Both the position numbers and the translations under genes were made by a program. Of a stretch of 64,000 nt of DNA, positions 7,574 to 15,639 are shown in pieces. The notes below the pieces were generated by a model. It did not search any database and was not told the origin of the DNA. It worked only from the letters and a program-made list of their open reading frames with translations. Every line of letters begins with the position of its first letter. Positions within the stretch are counted from its first letter, which is position 1. Origin of the DNA: Micromonospora arida (lineage in GTDB: Bacteria > Actinomycetota > Actinomycetes > Mycobacteriales > Micromonosporaceae); the NCBI RefSeq assembly GCF_003857035.1, contig NZ_QGSY01000175.1:1-64000 (forward strand), written 5' to 3'.

Positions 7574-10402
7574 TCATCGGTACGCCTCAAGCCGCTCGGA
7601 CAGCATCGTGGCCTGCGGATGACCGACCCGGTCGAGGATCGCCAACGCCTGTCGCCACAGGTCGACCGAGGTGTCGTGGTCGCCCACCGCCTGATGGGTG
7701 TCGCCGAGGCGGACGAGTGTGTCCGCCCTTCCGCACGGGTCCTGGACGTCGGAATAGAGCGCCAGAGCGCGCCGGTAGCAGTCTGCCGCGGTCGGATGCT
7801 TCCCGAGGCCGTGATAGGCGAATCCGAGACTGTCCCAGGTGTGGGCCGCGCCGAGCCGGTCCTCGCCCTTCTCGTAGAGCGCCAGCGCCTGCTCGCAGTA
7901 GGTGATGGCGCGGGCGTGCTCGTCCAGCCGCGCGTGGCTCCAGCCGAGAGCGTTGAGCGCCGCGGCCTCGCCGAGCCGGTCGTCGGTGCTGCTGGCCAAC
8001 GCCAGTGCCTGCCTGGCATGAGGAAGTGCCGCCCCGGCGTCGCCCTCGATGTCGGAGAGCCAGGCGAGGTGCAGGTGTGCGCTGGCCTGCCCCGGGAGGT
8101 CGCCGGCCTGGTCGTACCGTGCCATTGCGCGCCGGAGGTGATGGTGGGCCGCACCGAACCGGCGGTGCTGGATGTGGGCCAGCGCGAGGTCCCGGTGGGC
8201 CAGCGCCTCGGCCCGTGGATCACCGCGGCGCTGCGCGACCGTGACCGCGATGGCCTGTACGGCGGCCAGGTCGTGCCACTGCGAGAGCCGGCTGAGCAGG
8301 GGAGTGAGGGCCTGGGCGAGGTGCCCGGCGTGGGCGTCCGAACGGTGCGCGACCGCGTCGTCGACGGCGGCCAGCAGCACCCGCTGTTCGATGGTGAACC
8401 AGGCCAGCGCGGCCCGGTGGTCGGCGAACGCCGACGGTGACGCGTCGGCCGGCAGGGGCGGCGGATCGAGCGGCTGCCAACCAGCGTCGACCAGCCTCGC
8501 CGCGTCACGGGCGACACGCAGGTAGTGGTCGAGCACGCGCCTGCGGACGGCGCTACGGTCGGCCGGGCAGTCGAGCGCGTATGTCAGCTCCTCCCCGTAG
8601 GCGCGGAGCAGATCGTGACAGCGGAAGCGGTTGGGGGACTGCTCGGCCAGCAGGTTCGCGCGGGTCAACTCGTCGAGCGCCGGCCGGATCAGGTGCGGCG
8701 GGGCCCCGGCGAGGCTGGCTGCTGCCGCCGCGCTGACGTCGGCGGCGGGGTGCAGGCTGATCTGCCGGAACAGTCGGGCCGCGTCCGTGCTGAGCAGTCG
8801 GTACGACCAGGAGAGCACGGTGCGCACGTCGGTGGCGGCATCGTCGGTGGCCAGGGCGGCGAGCCCGCCCCGGCTCGCCGCGAGATCGTCGGCGATGGCC
8901 TGGAGCGGAAACGCGGGCCGGGCGGCGGCCCGCGCGGCCACGATGGACAGGGCCAGGGGCAACCGCGCAGTACGTCTGATCAGCTCGTCCACCGCTGCCG
9001 GCTGGGCGGCGGCCCGTTGCGCACCCAGTCGGCGAACGAGCAGTTGGCGCGCTTCGTCGTCGCTGGGCAGGTCCAGCGCGAGGGGATGGGCGCCATCGGT
9101 GGCGACCAGGCCGGGCAGGGTGTGGCGACTCGTCACGAGCACACCGCAGCGGGTCGACCCCGGAAGCAGCGGCCGCACCTGTTCCGCGTCGCGGGCGTTG
9201 TCGAGCAGCACGAGCAGCTGTCGGTCCGCGGTCAGGCTGCGGTACAGGGCGAACTGGGCCGCCGGCTCCGCGGGGATTTCCAGGGGTTTCACACCCAGGG
9301 CGGGCAGGAGCGAGCGTACGACGACGGCCGAGGGGGACGCCTCCTGCGTCGCGGTGCCGAATCCACCCAGGTCGACGTGGAGCTGCCCGTCGGGGAAGTG
9401 ATGCAGGTTGTCGTGCGCCCAGCGCAGCGCCAGCCAACTCTTTCCGACGCCGCCCGTACCGGTGACGACGACGGTGCTGGCCGAGCGGGAGTCACCGAGC
9501 AGCAGCGTGGTGAGCCGGGCCAGCTCCGCGGCCCGGCCGGTGAACAACGTCGGTGGGGCCGGCAGCTGCCGGGGGGCGATTCGCGGCGCGACTCTTTCCG
9601 ATGGCCGCTGATCGGATGTCAACAGCTCCCGCTCCGCTCGCAGGATGCGGGTGTGCAGGTGTTGGAGATCGGGGCCGGGCTCGACTCCCACCTCCTCGGC
9701 GAGGAGGTGACGGAGCTGCCGGTACGTCGCGAGCGCGTCGGCACGCCGGCCGGTCCGCGCCAGGGCCACCATCAGTTGCCCCCATGGGCGCTCGCGCAGC
9801 GGATCGTCGTCGATCTGGCTCCGCAGCGGTTCGATCAGCTCGTGATGCCGTCCGGCGCGCAGCTGGAGGTCCGCGACCTCTTCCGCCAGGCTCGACCGCT
9901 GCTCCTGGAGCCGCGCTCGGACGGAGAGCAACACCCCCCAGCCGGGGAGGCCCGCGAACGGCTCCCCACGCCAGAGCGCCAACGCGGCCTCGAACGACTC
10001 CTGGGCGGCTGACCAGTGACCCTGCCGCAGCGCGGAATACCCGCGCTGGGCCAGGTCGTCGAAGGCCACGCTGTCCACCGTCAGCCCGTCCAGGGCGAGG
10101 CGGTAGCCGGTGGGCCCGGCGAGGATGGCGGGGTCGGGGAAGCCGGGGGAGCGCAGCGCCCGGCGCAACGCCCAGACATAGGTCTTCACGTTGCCGGCTG
10201 CCGTCTTCGGTGGGCGCCCCTGCCACAGCTCGTCGACGAGGTGGTCGATGGACCACCCGGTGCCCGGCTGTGACATCAGCACGGCCAGGAGGCGCACCTG
10301 CATCGGTGTGCCGAGGACCAGCCGTTCCCCGCAGGCCGACCGCACCTCGACCGGTCCGAGCAGTTGGTACCGCGCCGCCGCTGGCGCCCCGGCGGGGTCC
10401 AT
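7574..10402 (-). CDS. AfsR/SARP-family transcriptional regulator (BTAD, NB-ARC, TPR)
   Basis: This is a 942-residue regulator. Residues about 10-105 are the OmpR-type winged helix (RYQLLGPVEVRS...), 110-255 the bacterial transcriptional activator domain, and 285-580 an NB-ARC ATPase with Walker A GTGGVGKS at 315-322 and LLVLLDNARD as Walker B. The C-terminal third is a set of TPR repeats (for example ALYEKGEDRLGAAHTWDSLG). This is the AfsR layout; such proteins activate secondary-metabolite or developmental promoters. The start at 10402 is preceded by GATGAGGCG; ATG 10438 is an alternative. It probably forms an operon with the downstream TAP-like hydrolase. Confidence 0.88.
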   Translation of the reverse strand: MDPAGAPAAARYQLLGPVEVRSACGERLVLGTPMQVRLLAVLMSQPGTGWSIDHLVDELWQGRPPKTAAGNVKTYVWALRRALRSPGFPDPAILAGPTGYRLALDGLTVDSVAFDDLAQRGYSALRQGHWSAAQESFEAALALWRGEPFAGLPGWGVLLSVRARLQEQRSSLAEEVADLQLRAGRHHELIEPLRSQIDDDPLRERPWGQLMVALARTGRRADALATYRQLRHLLAEEVGVEPGPDLQHLHTRILRAERELLTSDQRPSERVAPRIAPRQLPAPPTLFTGRAAELARLTTLLLGDSRSASTVVVTGTGGVGKSWLALRWAHDNLHHFPDGQLHVDLGGFGTATQEASPSAVVVRSLLPALGVKPLEIPAEPAAQFALYRSLTADRQLLVLLDNARDAEQVRPLLPGSTRCGVLVTSRHTLPGLVATDGAHPLALDLPSDDEARQLLVRRLGAQRAAAQPAAVDELIRRTARLPLALSIVAARAAARPAFPLQAIADDLAASRGGLAALATDDAATDVRTVLSWSYRLLSTDAARLFRQISLHPAADVSAAAAASLAGAPPHLIRPALDELTRANLLAEQSPNRFRCHDLLRAYGEELTYALDCPADRSAVRRRVLDHYLRVARDAARLVDAGWQPLDPPPLPADASPSAFADHRAALAWFTIEQRVLLAAVDDAVAHRSDAHAGHLAQALTPLLSRLSQWHDLAAVQAIAVTVAQRRGDPRAEALAHRDLALAHIQHRRFGAAHHHLRRAMARYDQAGDLPGQASAHLHLAWLSDIEGDAGAALPHARQALALASSTDDRLGEAAALNALGWSHARLDEHARAITYCEQALALYEKGEDRLGAAHTWDSLGFAYHGLGKHPTAADCYRRALALYSDVQDPCGRADTLVRLGDTHQAVGDHDTSVDLWRQALAILDRVGHPQATMLSERLEAYR

Positions 10403-10507
10403 CGCCTCATCGTAGGGGCCCGAACCATTCCGCCTCATCGGCTGGACGGCCGCGGCCGCGCCCGTCTCCTGGTGTGCTCCGTCACGCAGGTGGGCATGGT
10501 CAGGACG

Positions 10508-10556
10508 TTGGGGTGCCACGAGGTGGCTGCTACAGTCGAGATTGTTGCGGCCGCAA
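10508..10556 (+). promoter_or_regulatory. Putative wrbA promoter with 12-bp palindrome
   Basis: TTGGGG (10508-10513) and TACAGT (10531-10536) are separated by 17 bp and fit a vegetative promoter. Just after the expected start site lies the perfect palindrome TTGCGGCCGCAA (10545-10556), in the right place for a repressor site. The assignment rests on pattern only. Confidence 0.4.
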
Positions 10557-10595
10557 ATTTATCAGCGGCAACTACTTTGGGAAAGGATGCCTCCG

Positions 10596-11195
10596 ATGAC
10601 CAAGCTCTCCGTCATCTACTACTCGTCCACCGGAACCCTCCACGCCATGGCCAAGCGCCTCGCCGAGGCCGGCGAGAAGGCGGGCGCCGAGGTGCGGCTG
10701 CGTCAGGTTCCGGAGCTCGCCCCGGCCGAGGCCATCGCCTCCAACGCCGCCTGGAGCCAGCACTTCGACGCCACGAAGAACGAGCCGAAGGCGACCGCCG
10801 ACGACGTCGTCTGGGCGGACGCTGTGTTGTTCGGCACGCCCACCCGCTACGGCAACGTCGCCAGCCAGCTCAAGCAGTTCCTCGACACCCTCGGTCCGCA
10901 GTGGGCGCAGGGCCAGCTCGCCAACAAGGTGTACGCCGGCTTCACCGCCTCCATGACCGCGCACGGCGGCCAGGAGTCGACCCTTCTGGCGCTCTACAAC
11001 ACCATCCACCACTTCGGCGGTCTGGTCGTCGCCCCGGGCTACACCGACCCGCTGAAGTTCGCCGACGGCAACCCGTACGGCGTCTCGCACGTCACCGGCG
11101 GAAGCAACGACGCCCCGCTGGACGATGCCCAGTTCGCTGCCCTCGACCACATGGCCGAGCGGGTCGTCAAGATCGCCGGGAAGCTCAGCGCCTGA
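10596..11195 (+). CDS. wrbA: NAD(P)H:quinone oxidoreductase, WrbA flavodoxin-like
   Basis: The 199-residue flavodoxin-fold protein matches the family length of about 198. The FMN phosphate loop YYSSTGTLHAMAK lies near residues 8-20, the conserved FGTPTRYGN and GQLANKVYAGFTASMTAHGGQE segments are present, and PGYTDPLKFADGNPYGVSHVTGG is the WrbA signature near the C-terminus. The enzyme reduces quinones by two electrons in the cytoplasm and limits oxidative stress. The start is set by alignment-like reasoning and GAAAGGA upstream. It is transcribed divergently from the AfsR/SARP gene. Confidence 0.93.
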   Translation: MTKLSVIYYSSTGTLHAMAKRLAEAGEKAGAEVRLRQVPELAPAEAIASNAAWSQHFDATKNEPKATADDVVWADAVLFGTPTRYGNVASQLKQFLDTLGPQWAQGQLANKVYAGFTASMTAHGGQESTLLALYNTIHHFGGLVVAPGYTDPLKFADGNPYGVSHVTGGSNDAPLDDAQFAALDHMAERVVKIAGKLSA

Positions 11196-11218
11196 GCGCT
11201 CTGGCACCGTAACGCACG

Positions 11219-11234
11219 CCCGCGTCGACGCGGG
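11219..11234. terminator. Palindrome between convergent genes, possible terminator
   Basis: CCCGCGTCGACGCGGG is a perfect 16-bp palindrome just after wrbA and before the end of the convergent methyltransferase gene. It could form a short hairpin that ends transcription. There is no T-run, which is usual in actinobacteria. Confidence 0.35.
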
Positions 11235-11287
11235 TGCTCAGCTGGGCGAGGGTCGGTCTCCCTTTGGGGGGCCGGCCCTCGGCGGTC

Positions 11288-11890
11288 TCACACCGCGATC
11301 GCCGCGATGGCGGCAAGCAGCCGATGCTCGTCGGTGCCGGGCCGCCGGAGACGTTCCACCTCCCGGAAACCGGCTCGGCCGAGTCGTTCGGAGACCTCGT
11401 CGACCGGCCAGCGGTAGGCGGTCAGGACCTTGTGGTCGAAGGCACCTACCTCTTCGGCGTCGAAGACGCCCAGGACCAACCGCCCGGCCGGGACCAGCAC
11501 CCGCCGGAACTCCTTGAGCATGCCGTCGAACTCCGGCGGCGGAAGATGAATCAACGAGTACCAGGCCAGGATGCCGTCGATGGAGTCCTCCGCCACGTCG
11601 AGGCGTTCCATCGAACCGATGTGGAACTCGACGCCCGGGTGGGACGCCCGTGCATGCGCGATGAACGCGGGGACCAGGTCGATCCCCATCACGTCGACGC
11701 CCAGCTCACGAAGGTGGCCGGTGAGGTGGCCAGGCCCGCACCCCAGATCGAGCACCCGGCCGGGCAGGTCACCCAGGTGTCGTTCGATGAGGGCGAGGTC
11801 GTCGGCGTCCACCTGCTGGCTCGTGCCGAACAGCTCGATGTAGAGCTCCGCGACCGACCCGTAAGCCTGCCGTACCGTGTCCGTTTGCAT
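11288..11890 (-). CDS. Class I SAM-dependent methyltransferase
   Basis: A 200-residue Rossmann-fold methyltransferase. Motif I is VLDLGCGPGHLTG near residues 46-58, the acidic ribose-binding residue follows in VDVMGIDLVP, and DGILAWYSLIHLPPPEF plus RVLVPAGRLVLGVFD are motifs II-III. The architecture fits the UbiE/Methyltransf_11/25 group of small-molecule methyltransferases. The substrate is not predictable. It is a monocistronic gene, convergent with wrbA and divergent from the lipoprotein gene. Confidence 0.85.
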   Translation of the reverse strand: MQTDTVRQAYGSVAELYIELFGTSQQVDADDLALIERHLGDLPGRVLDLGCGPGHLTGHLRELGVDVMGIDLVPAFIAHARASHPGVEFHIGSMERLDVAEDSIDGILAWYSLIHLPPPEFDGMLKEFRRVLVPAGRLVLGVFDAEEVGAFDHKVLTAYRWPVDEVSERLGRAGFREVERLRRPGTDEHRLLAAIAAIAV

Positions 11891-11937
11891 CTCGGCACTA
11901 TATGGGTCACCAGACCTTGCTGAGGCGGCCTACCGTG

Positions 11938-12741
11938 ATGGCCATGACACGTCGAGCCACAATGGCCGGCATTTCTGCGGGCCTGCTCCTGCTGGGTTGC
12001 TCGGTTGGCGCGCCGACGAAGAGCGAACCCAAACCTGAATCCGCCCCGGTGTCGGCCACCAGCGCCGATGCCGATGCCGATGCCGATGCCACCACGACGG
12101 CCGAGGCGATCGGTCTGCTGCGTGGGGGGACGGCGTTCGTCAATCAGACGAGTTATCGCAGCGACGTCGACATCGCCAGCCAGGTCACGTCGCTGTCGCA
12201 CACCGACAACGTCCACAAGCGTCTGACCGCCAAGGTTGCGGCGCCGGGTGGGGCCATCGAGATCCGGATGATCGACGACGAGGTCTACATGAAGACCAGT
12301 CTGTTCCGCGGTGTCGGCGACGGATGGATGGTCCTCGACCCGGCCCGGGTGCCGTCGGACTTCGGCCTCAGCTTCGCGCCGGGCAAGAACGACTCCGGCG
12401 GCTCCGGCCGCCTCATCGACGCGATCGTCACGGCACGAGCGGACGGCCCGGAGATCTCCGGGACGATCGACGCGACCCGGATTGCCGCCGGTAACGGGAT
12501 CAGCTTCCGCCCCGGTCCCGGTGGCGTCTTTCCGGACAGCGCGCGCAGGCACGCGTTCCGGGCATCGCTGGACACCGAGGGTCGGCTGGTCAGCTTCCTG
12601 ATGCCGGAGGCCGGCGGGCTGCCGAACGCGTCCCTGCGCTACAGCGACTTCGGTACGACAGTCACTGTCGCTCGGCCGCCCGGAGCGGTCGCCGCCCCCG
12701 ACGCCCTCTATCCCCAGCTCGGCCTGGGTGGAGGGAAGTAG
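11938..12741 (+). CDS. Secreted lipoprotein, LppX/LprG-like size
   Basis: A 267-residue lipoprotein: Arg-containing N-terminus, hydrophobic core and lipobox LLLGC about 20 residues in. Next come a low-complexity linker with Ala-Asp repeats encoded by four tandem GCCGAT hexamers (12064-12087) and a beta-rich domain of about 200 residues (for example DDEVYMKTSLFRGVGDGWMVLDPA). The domain size and style recall the LppX/LprG/LolA-like lipid-binding lipoproteins of actinobacteria, but I cannot confirm the family. ATG 11944 is an equally possible start. Anchored outside the membrane; role unknown. Confidence 0.7.
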   Translation: MAMTRRATMAGISAGLLLLGCSVGAPTKSEPKPESAPVSATSADADADADATTTAEAIGLLRGGTAFVNQTSYRSDVDIASQVTSLSHTDNVHKRLTAKVAAPGGAIEIRMIDDEVYMKTSLFRGVGDGWMVLDPARVPSDFGLSFAPGKNDSGGSGRLIDAIVTARADGPEISGTIDATRIAAGNGISFRPGPGGVFPDSARRHAFRASLDTEGRLVSFLMPEAGGLPNASLRYSDFGTTVTVARPPGAVAAPDALYPQLGLGGGK

Positions 12742-12766
12742 CGGCGACCGGCGTTTGCCCTCTGCG

Positions 12767-12801
12767 GCTAATGCGGTTAGCCTCTAGCTAATCGCGTTAG
12801 C
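12767..12801. promoter_or_regulatory. Twin palindromic operators upstream of the hydrolase-TetR operon
   Basis: Two 15-bp sites with the same arms, GCTAA-N5-TTAGC, lie at 12767-12781 (spacer TGCGG) and 12787-12801 (spacer TCGCG). They are exactly 20 bp apart, immediately before the ribosome site of the gene at 12819. Paired sites two helical turns apart suit a TetR-family regulator, and a TetR gene is the second gene of this operon, so autoregulation is inferred. Confidence 0.7.
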
Positions 12802-12818
12802 TTCAGTGGAGGGGCGTC

Positions 12819-13655
12819 ATGACCGAATACCTGGACATTGCCGGCAACACCATCGCCTACGAGGTCACCGGGCAGGGCCCACTGGTCGTCCTGGCACACG
12901 GGATGGGCGACAGCCGGCACTCGTACCGGTTCGTCGCTCCGGCCCTGGCCGCGGCCGGATACCGGGTCGCCAACGTCGACATCCGTGGCTGCGGCGACTC
13001 CAGCCTCGGCTGGGGCGGCTACAGCCGCACCGACATCTCGGGTGATCTCGTCGCCGTCGCGCGCCACCTGGGCGGTCCGGCCGTGCTCATCGGCCAGTCG
13101 ATCAGCGGCGGTGCCGCGACCATCGCGGCCGCCACCGCGCCCGACCTGATCACCGGCGTCATCGAGCTGGCGCCGTTCACCCGCGCACAGTCCTTCGACC
13201 TCGGCGGGTTGGTGCGGGTGAAGCGCTTCCGGGCCGGCTACCTCCAATTGGCGCAGGTACTCCTGCGGGGCAGCCTGGCGAGCTGGAAGAAGTACCTCGA
13301 CGTGGCCATCCCCACCAAGCCCGCCGACTGGCACAGCGAGCTGGCGCGCATCGAGGCCAAGATGAGTGAGCCCGGTCGGATGAAGGTCCTCCAGGCCATG
13401 GCCAAGACCACCCCGGCCGACGCCGGTCGGCAACTGTCCAACGTCACCTGCCCGGTCCTGGTGATCCAGGGCAGCGCCGACCCCGACTGGGCCGACCCGC
13501 GGGCCGAGGGCGAACGCATCATCGCCGACCTGCCGCGAGGGCTCGGTGAGCTGGCAGTCATCGAGGGCGCGGGCCACTACCCGCACGCCCAGACGCCCGA
13601 CGAGGTCCTCGGCCTGGCCCTGCCCTTCCTCGCCCGGACGCTCACCAATGCCTAA
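12819..13655 (+). CDS. Alpha/beta hydrolase (epoxide hydrolase/esterase type)
   Basis: The 278-residue alpha/beta hydrolase has LVVLAHGMGDSRHSYR (oxyanion HG), NVDIRGCGDS and the nucleophile elbow GQSISG. The late acid is in VIQGSADPDW and the His in IEGAGHYPHAQTPDEV. It is cytoplasmic with no signal peptide. GTGGAGGGG precedes the ATG. Its last codons overlap the TetR gene by 8 bp, so the two are co-transcribed and probably co-translated. The natural substrate is probably the molecule sensed by the regulator (inference). Confidence 0.88.
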   Translation: MTEYLDIAGNTIAYEVTGQGPLVVLAHGMGDSRHSYRFVAPALAAAGYRVANVDIRGCGDSSLGWGGYSRTDISGDLVAVARHLGGPAVLIGQSISGGAATIAAATAPDLITGVIELAPFTRAQSFDLGGLVRVKRFRAGYLQLAQVLLRGSLASWKKYLDVAIPTKPADWHSELARIEAKMSEPGRMKVLQAMAKTTPADAGRQLSNVTCPVLVIQGSADPDWADPRAEGERIIADLPRGLGELAVIEGAGHYPHAQTPDEVLGLALPFLARTLTNA

Positions 13656-14238
13656 GGCCCGGCTCACCCCGGCATCTGTCACCGAAGCCGCAGCCGCGCT
13701 CGTCGACGAGGTCGGCTTCGACAACCTCAGCATGGGTCTGCTCGCCGAACGGCTCGGGGTCAGGACCCCCTCGCTCTACAAGCACGTCACCAGCCAGGCC
13801 GAACTGGCGCACCGGATCGCCGTCCTGGCCATGACCGAGGCCGGCGATGTCATCCGCGACGCCATTCAGGGCCGGTCCGGCAGCAATGCCCTCGCCGCGG
13901 GCGCCCAGGCGATGCGGACGTACGTGCGGGAACACCCCGGCCGGTACGCGGCCGCCAACGCCACCCGCCCGACCGGCCCCGACGACCCGTTCATCCCGGC
14001 CAGCGAGCGGGTGCTCGCCTCCTGGGCGGCCATGCTGAGCGGGTACGACCTGGATCCCGCCCAGGAGATCCACGCCATGCGGACGCTGCGCAGCGTCCTG
14101 CACGGCTTCGCCACCCTGGAGGCGGCCGGTGGGTTCCAGATCGACGCGTCCGTCGACGAGAGCTTCACCTGGCTGATCAACTTCATCGATCAGGGCCTTC
14201 GCGCCGGCGCCGCCAACGGCAGCGACGTCGGCCGCTGA
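13648..14238 (+). CDS. TetR-family transcriptional regulator
   Basis: The 196-residue regulator has an N-terminal helix-turn-helix (LTPASVTEAAAALVDEVGFDNLSMGLLAERLGV, then RTPSLYKHVTSQAELAHRIA) and a ligand-binding C-terminal half of the WHG type. The start ATG at 13648 overlaps the hydrolase stop. The TPSLYKHV recognition helix is typical of the family. It is likely to bind the two GCTAA-N5-TTAGC sites at 12767-12801 and repress the hydrolase until a ligand appears. Confidence 0.88.
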   Translation: MPKARLTPASVTEAAAALVDEVGFDNLSMGLLAERLGVRTPSLYKHVTSQAELAHRIAVLAMTEAGDVIRDAIQGRSGSNALAAGAQAMRTYVREHPGRYAAANATRPTGPDDPFIPASERVLASWAAMLSGYDLDPAQEIHAMRTLRSVLHGFATLEAAGGFQIDASVDESFTWLINFIDQGLRAGAANGSDVGR

Positions 14239-14353
14239 CACCGGGTTGCCTCGACCCGTACCGGCTGCCTCACCGTGCGGTGCCTACCCCTGGTAGCAGG
14301 TGCTTGGGTTCGGCAGGGCTCGCAGTACGTCGAGTTCGTGCGACGATTTCGGC

Positions 14354-14668
14354 GTGGCAGAGACTGCGGCGACGTTGACCGAGATCCGCGCTGGGATCGA
14401 CGTACTGGATCGGGAACTGGTCGGCCTGCTCGCCCGGCGGGAGGCCCTGGTCCGGCAGGCCGCCCCGCTCAAGAGCGACGGCCAGGCGGTCCGTGCGCCG
14501 GACCGGGTGGCGCAGGTGGTGGCCCGGGTCCGCACGTTGGCCAGCGAGGCCGGCGCGGACCCGGATCTGATCGAGCGGATCTACCGGGGCATGATCCAGG
14601 CATTCATCGACATGGAGACCGACGAGCATCACCGCATCACCGGCGGGTCGGCGCCGAAAACGCGGTGA
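14354..14668 (+). CDS. Chorismate mutase, AroQ-type
   Basis: A short all-helical protein of 104 residues if started at the GTG at 14354 (MAETAATLTEIRAGIDVLDRELVGLLARREALVRQAA). This matches the AroQ fold: Arg in the first helix, the LLARR segment, and a C-terminal helix (ERIYRGMIQAFIDMETDEH). It would convert chorismate to prephenate, or be a related isochorismate-pyruvate-lyase-like enzyme. It has no other shikimate genes nearby. The 3' end overlaps the convergent IclR gene by 40 bp. The start is uncertain because the ribosome site is weak. Confidence 0.8.
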   Translation: MAETAATLTEIRAGIDVLDRELVGLLARREALVRQAAPLKSDGQAVRAPDRVAQVVARVRTLASEAGADPDLIERIYRGMIQAFIDMETDEHHRITGGSAPKTR

Positions 14669-15477
14669 TCGCCCGGGGCGTGCGCGCTCAGGTGGCGGAG
14701 CGCCTCACCGTCCGGGCTCGCCGAGGTGGGCGGCGCGTAGCCGAGCTCGTACGAGATCTTGTCGGCGGTCTCCAGGAGCAGCGGAAGGTTGCTCTTGAGC
14801 TGGTCGAGGCTTGCGATGACCTCGATCGCCGTGATCGAGGCGGCGGCGATGACCTGCCCCCGCGAATCCCTGACCGGCGCGGCCACGCACATCACGTACG
14901 CGTCGTGCTCGCCGTTGTCCACGGCCCAGCCGCAGTCGTGGATGCGGGCAAGTTCGGCTTCCAGGGCGTCGTGGTCGGTGAAGGTGGTGTCGGTGAATTT
15001 CTCGAAGACGACGTGGGAGAGAAGACGGTCGCGTTCCTGCCGGGGAAGGTAGGCCAGGATCGTCTTGCCCACGGCGCTCGCGTAGATGGACACCGCGCGT
15101 CCCACCCGCGAGGGCAGCTTGACGGCGTCGAACGCCGGGCTGTCCACCTTGTCGATATAGATGATCTCGTCGCCGGTCAGTTGCGCCAGGTGTACGGTGT
15201 GGCCGGTCGCGCGTTGCAGCGCACGCAGGTGTGCGGCCGCGGGCTGGCGGAGGTCCATCGAGCCGAGCGCGAGCTCGGACAACTCGATCAGGCCGCTGCC
15301 GAGCACGTAGGTGCCCGCGCCGGTGCGGCGGACGAAGCGCGCGGACTCCAGTGTCTGCAGGATGCGCAGGGCTGTGGACTTGTGGACGCCGAGCACGTCC
15401 GCAGCCTCCGTAAGGGACAGCGGGTGCTCCGCGGATCGACGGATGAGGTCGATCGCGCGACGGATTGATTGCGCCAA
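14629..15477 (-). CDS. IclR-family transcriptional regulator
   Basis: A 282-residue IclR regulator: winged helix (SLTEAADVLGVHKSTALRILQTLESARFVRR) and a GAF-like effector domain (HTVHLAQLTGDEIIYIDKVDS, SAVGKTILAYLP, CGWAVDNGEHDAYVMCVAAPVRDSRGQ). I favour the TTG at 15477 because GAGGGGAG lies 8 bases upstream and the family length fits. An in-frame ATG at 15528 would start inside the operator region. It is divergent from the sugar-importer/sugar-acid operon and very probably controls it through the inverted repeats at 15519-15584. Confidence 0.88.
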   Translation of the reverse strand: MAQSIRRAIDLIRRSAEHPLSLTEAADVLGVHKSTALRILQTLESARFVRRTGAGTYVLGSGLIELSELALGSMDLRQPAAAHLRALQRATGHTVHLAQLTGDEIIYIDKVDSPAFDAVKLPSRVGRAVSIYASAVGKTILAYLPRQERDRLLSHVVFEKFTDTTFTDHDALEAELARIHDCGWAVDNGEHDAYVMCVAAPVRDSRGQVIAAASITAIEVIASLDQLKSNLPLLLETADKISYELGYAPPTSASPDGEALRHLSAHAPGDHRVFGADPPVMR

Positions 15478-15518
15478 GGCTGTGTCTCCCCTCGCGCGAC
15501 GGAAAGCGCCGTCGCAGT

Positions 15519-15537
15519 CATTGCACATTATGCAATG
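15519..15537. promoter_or_regulatory. Inverted repeat in the IclR/operon intergenic region
   Basis: CATTGCA-CATTA-TGCAATG is a perfect inverted repeat with 7-bp arms and a 5-bp spacer. It lies 42 bp upstream of the proposed IclR start and shares the TTGC/GCAA core with the larger repeat at 15545-15584. It is probably the autoregulatory IclR site. Confidence 0.6.
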
Positions 15538-15544
15538 TAGATGA

Positions 15545-15591
15545 CGCCATGCGCAATCGCCTCTTGACACCGTTGCGCATGGCGCTACGAT
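15545..15591 (+). promoter_or_regulatory. Promoter of the sugar-acid operon embedded in a 12-bp inverted repeat
   Basis: TTGACA (15564-15569) and TACGAT (15586-15591), 16 bp apart, form a near-consensus vegetative promoter. Perfect 12-bp arms CGCCATGCGCAA (15545-15556) and TTGCGCATGGCG (15573-15584) flank the -35 and fill the spacer. A further half site GTTGCAAT follows at 15593. A protein bound here would cover the promoter, so the divergent IclR protein is the natural candidate repressor. Confidence 0.7.
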
Positions 15592-15639
15592 CGTTGCAAT
15601 TTAATCGGTTCGATGCCAATACGTAACAGTGGAGTAACG

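Noticed and set aside
12064..12090. Tandem GCCGAT repeats as a mobile-element or CRISPR-like repeat
   Set aside because: It is a four-copy hexamer inside the lipoprotein linker encoding Ala-Asp; a simple coding microsatellite.
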